Assembly: GCA_041584015.1 (NCBI GenBank) | Contig: JBFHES010000177.1 | Coordinates: forward strand, 1-10,034 | DNA: 10,034 bases | Reading direction: 5' to 3' | Source: JBFHES01 sp041584015 | GTDB lineage: Bacteria; Bacteroidota; Bacteroidia; Bacteroidales; M50B96 | In this document: one piece after another, positions 8,194 through 10,034 of the stretch | How positions within the stretch are numbered: the stretch's first letter is position 1 | Layout of the letters: the number at the start of each line of letters is the position of its first letter | Position numbers and translations under genes: made by a program | The notes under the pieces: generated by a model | What the model was told of the DNA's origin: nothing | Seen by the model: only the letters and a program-made list of their open reading frames with translations | Databases searched by the model: none

Positions 8194-8198
8194 AAGCC

Positions 8199-9200
8199 AT
8201 GAAATTTAATCTAAAAATATTTCTTTCCCTCTTGCTGTTTGTCCTTTTAAGTTCAAATAGCATCGCTCAAAATTCGAGTAATACACTTATTGCCGCAGAT
8301 TCAATAACAGCACTTAGTGCAGACACGGCGCTGACAGCAGAAAAATCATCAGTAGCCGAGAAAGCTGAAAACGGAACTGTTTTTAGCGAGGTTGGGCAAA
8401 AGGTGCAGGAAAAACCCATGGAAGTATTAAATGTTATTTCCTTCTCAAAAATATTTTGGGCCATAGTATTACTCATCATAGGTTATTATTTTATTAAGTT
8501 GGTAATAAAACTACTAACCATATTCTCTGAACGAAGCAGCCGACTGCGAATTGCTTTTAAAGGAGTTATTCCGGTGGTAAGAATTACGGTTTGGTGCATT
8601 CTCATCTTTGCCATTATTAAGGGTATTTTCGATCCTCCAATTGAGACAGTTGTGGCCATGACAGCTTCGATTAGTATTGCTGTTGGCTTTGCAGCGCAAG
8701 ACTTATTAAAGAATGTATTTGGAGGTATTGCACTTTTACTGGATCGTCCGTTTCTGGTAGGCGATAAAATTGATATTGGGAAATATTATGGTGAAGTTAC
8801 AGAGATAGGTTTGAGAGCAACACGTTTAATTACGCCCGACGACTCGCTTGTATCGGTTCCAAACTCGGAACTTGTTAATACGGCAGTGTCTAATTCCAAT
8901 TCGGGCGAGCTAAACTGTCAGGTAGTTGCCGAAATTTATTTACCTATCGATATTGATACCAATAAGGTTAGGAGTATTGCCATTGAAGCTGCTAAGGTTT
9001 CAAAGTACGTATACCTGGATAAACCAATAGTAGCGCTTTTCTTTAATGAAGTAAAACAAAGACGATCCTACTTTAAGATGCGCTTAAAGGCCTATGTACT
9101 CGATATTCGTTATGAATTTCAATTTAAGAGCGACATGACCGAAATCGTAATAAGAGAGCTGCTTAAAGAAGGTATATTGAATAGTGAAGATTTATTCTAG
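8199..9200 (+). CDS. MscS-family mechanosensitive channel with signal peptide and periplasmic linker
   Basis: The 333-residue protein starts with a signal peptide (1-23; hydrophobic core at 8-18, cleavage likely after SIA before Gln24). An Ala/Ser/Thr-rich linker (25-70), presumably periplasmic, follows. Membrane helices lie at about 84-104, 122-142 and 148-180. The last is the pore helix, with the classic pattern SISIAVGFAAQDLLKNVFGG, running into DRPFLVGDKIDIG and the beta domain (183-235; GEVTEIGLRATRL, then VSVPNSELVN). A short alpha/beta vestibule domain completes the channel. It should form an oligomeric, tension-gated pore in the inner membrane. The start is 5 bases after the stop of the P-loop protein gene with only a weak AGAAG upstream, which points to translational coupling and joint function. 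It differs from the minus-strand channel at 4078 in having a signal peptide and a canonical PNS motif. Its stop is 6 bases from that of the converging gene. Confidence 0.93.
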   Translation: MKFNLKIFLSLLLFVLLSSNSIAQNSSNTLIAADSITALSADTALTAEKSSVAEKAENGTVFSEVGQKVQEKPMEVLNVISFSKIFWAIVLLIIGYYFIKLVIKLLTIFSERSSRLRIAFKGVIPVVRITVWCILIFAIIKGIFDPPIETVVAMTASISIAVGFAAQDLLKNVFGGIALLLDRPFLVGDKIDIGKYYGEVTEIGLRATRLITPDDSLVSVPNSELVNTAVSNSNSGELNCQVVAEIYLPIDIDTNKVRSIAIEAAKVSKYVYLDKPIVALFFNEVKQRRSYFKMRLKAYVLDIRYEFQFKSDMTEIVIRELLKEGILNSEDLF

Positions 9201-9206
9201 TAACTG

Positions 9207-9920
9207 CTAAATCTTAAAACTTGCTCCCAATCGCAAACAGTATTCAGCAGGTAAAAACAATTCGCCAGAATTGCTGATTACTCTTATATCCAGCGGAAGA
9301 GTTGGGTTTCCATTATCTATAGAATAATGATCGATTCGGTACAACTGGAAAGGTATGTCTAAAACTAATGCGAACCGATCTGTTACATTGACTTTTACTC
9401 CAGGAATCAATGACAGATTAAATTGCAAGTGATGAGCGTATTGATTATAGCTAGTGCTTAAGTATTGCTCAGAAGTCCAATATTCATAATATATCATTCC
9501 AGATAATGCAAGGTAAGGATTAATCATTCTGTCGCTCATGAAATAATGACTTACCTGATAGCGGAATGCAGAACTTATGGTTGTGCTAATATCTCCTGTA
9601 CGAATGCCTTCATATTCATTTTTGTAAGTTAATTTATTGTCGTTTCTGGAATAGTTGAAAGGATTCAATTCAAACTCATGACTAACAAATTTATCACTGG
9701 CAATTTCCAACGCTAAAGATAACCCGCCAAAGTTATACTTCGATCCTGTATAATTGTACGGCTGATAGTCAGACAAACTATAATACTCTCTATTGCTTAG
9801 TTCCTGGTAGGAGCCATTCAGGTAAACCTTAAAGCTTAGCACTTTTTTATCCTCTTGTGCCTGCACGGCCTGCATCGTAATAAGTAATGCCAGCGCGAAG
9901 ACTAGCTTTTGTAATTTCAT
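9207..9920 (-). CDS. Outer-membrane beta-barrel-like protein of unknown function
   Basis: The 237-residue product begins with a signal peptide (1-21, cleaved at VQA before Gln22). The mature part alternates short stretches of polar and aromatic/aliphatic residues typical of small outer-membrane beta-barrels. Strand-like segments include KVLSFKVYLNGSY, GGLSLALEI, ISSAFRYQVS, NPYLALSGMIYY, LQFNLSLIPGVKVNV, RFALVLDIPFQLYRI and the final CLRLGASFKI. It is rich in Tyr, Ser and Asn. The size suits an 8- to 10-stranded barrel. No catalytic or binding motif was seen, and the specific family is not recognised. The gene starts 10 bases after the stop of a minus-strand gene cut by the window edge, so the two are likely co-transcribed. 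The stop faces the MscS gene across 6 bp. Localisation is fairly sure; function is unknown. Confidence 0.75.
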   Translation of the reverse strand: MKLQKLVFALALLITMQAVQAQEDKKVLSFKVYLNGSYQELSNREYYSLSDYQPYNYTGSKYNFGGLSLALEIASDKFVSHEFELNPFNYSRNDNKLTYKNEYEGIRTGDISTTISSAFRYQVSHYFMSDRMINPYLALSGMIYYEYWTSEQYLSTSYNQYAHHLQFNLSLIPGVKVNVTDRFALVLDIPFQLYRIDHYSIDNGNPTLPLDIRVISNSGELFLPAEYCLRLGASFKI

Positions 9921-9930
9921 AGTGGTTAGT

Positions 9931-10034
9931 TTAGTTAAGAAGTTTATTTAGTTTGTCGATACAATATTCAAACATCGAAATGTGCTTTTTTATTTCGTGC
10001 TTATCAAGTTCGTTAATAATTAGGTATATGCTCA
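9931..10034 (-). CDS. C-terminal 33 residues of an unidentified minus-strand gene (5' end outside the window)
   Basis: Reading the minus strand from the window edge, one frame is open for 33 codons and ends in TAA at 9931-9933; the other two frames hit stops early. The peptide is highly charged and helix-like (NELDKHEIKKHISMFEYCID, then KLNKLLN). It resembles the C-terminal helix of many small helical proteins, including some transcription regulators, but it is too short to identify. Its stop lies 10 bases before the start of the beta-barrel gene, which supports a shared operon. Confidence 0.55.
   Translation of the reverse strand, partial: SIYLIINELDKHEIKKHISMFEYCIDKLNKLLN

Noticed and set aside
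8267..8699. Minus-strand open frames opposite the MscS gene
   Set aside because: The plus strand has a clear signal peptide and MscS core; the opposite frames are low-complexity shadows, for example Ser/Ala repeats mirroring the linker.

Overview
The window is most likely from a member of the Bacteroidota. It is AT-rich, its start codons mostly lack a strong Shine-Dalgarno sequence, and it contains a perfect TAnnTTTG -7 element of the Bacteroidota type. The first gene ends in a LruC domain (DUF4842) preceded by the end of an Ig-like adhesin repeat, a combination common in this phylum. The genus cannot be set from the sequence.

Left part (1-4062, + strand): the 3' end of a large LruC surface protein closes on a clear intrinsic terminator (934-969). 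Next come a complete MsbA-type ABC exporter half-transporter (1084-2853) and, 54 bp later, a membrane-anchored calcineurin-like metallophosphoesterase (2908-4062). These two probably form one transcription unit acting at the inner membrane. A link to lipid or envelope maintenance is plausible but inferred.

Central and right part (4078-9200): a minus-strand small-conductance mechanosensitive (MscS) channel gene (4978-4078) is divergent, across 180 bp, from a two-gene plus-strand unit. The first gene of the unit (5158-8193) encodes a 1011-residue cytoplasmic protein that I do not recognise by name. It has about 660 residues of mostly helical, coiled-coil-like sequence, then a STAND/ORC-like P-loop NTPase-type module whose Walker A lysine is replaced by valine and whose Walker B acidic pair reads Glu-Asn, then a C-terminal winged-helix-like segment. 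Five bases downstream is a second MscS channel (8199-9200) with a signal peptide and a periplasmic linker. The tight coupling of a large, apparently degenerate P-loop protein to an MscS channel is the best candidate here for an undescribed system, perhaps one in which the P-loop protein senses or gates the channel.

Right edge (9207-10034, - strand): a 237-residue outer-membrane beta-barrel-like protein converges on the channel gene with 6 bp between them. Ten bases upstream of it is the 3' end of another minus-strand gene, cut by the window edge.

No tRNA, rRNA, CRISPR array, insertion sequence or transposase was seen. No gap between genes exceeds 180 bp.
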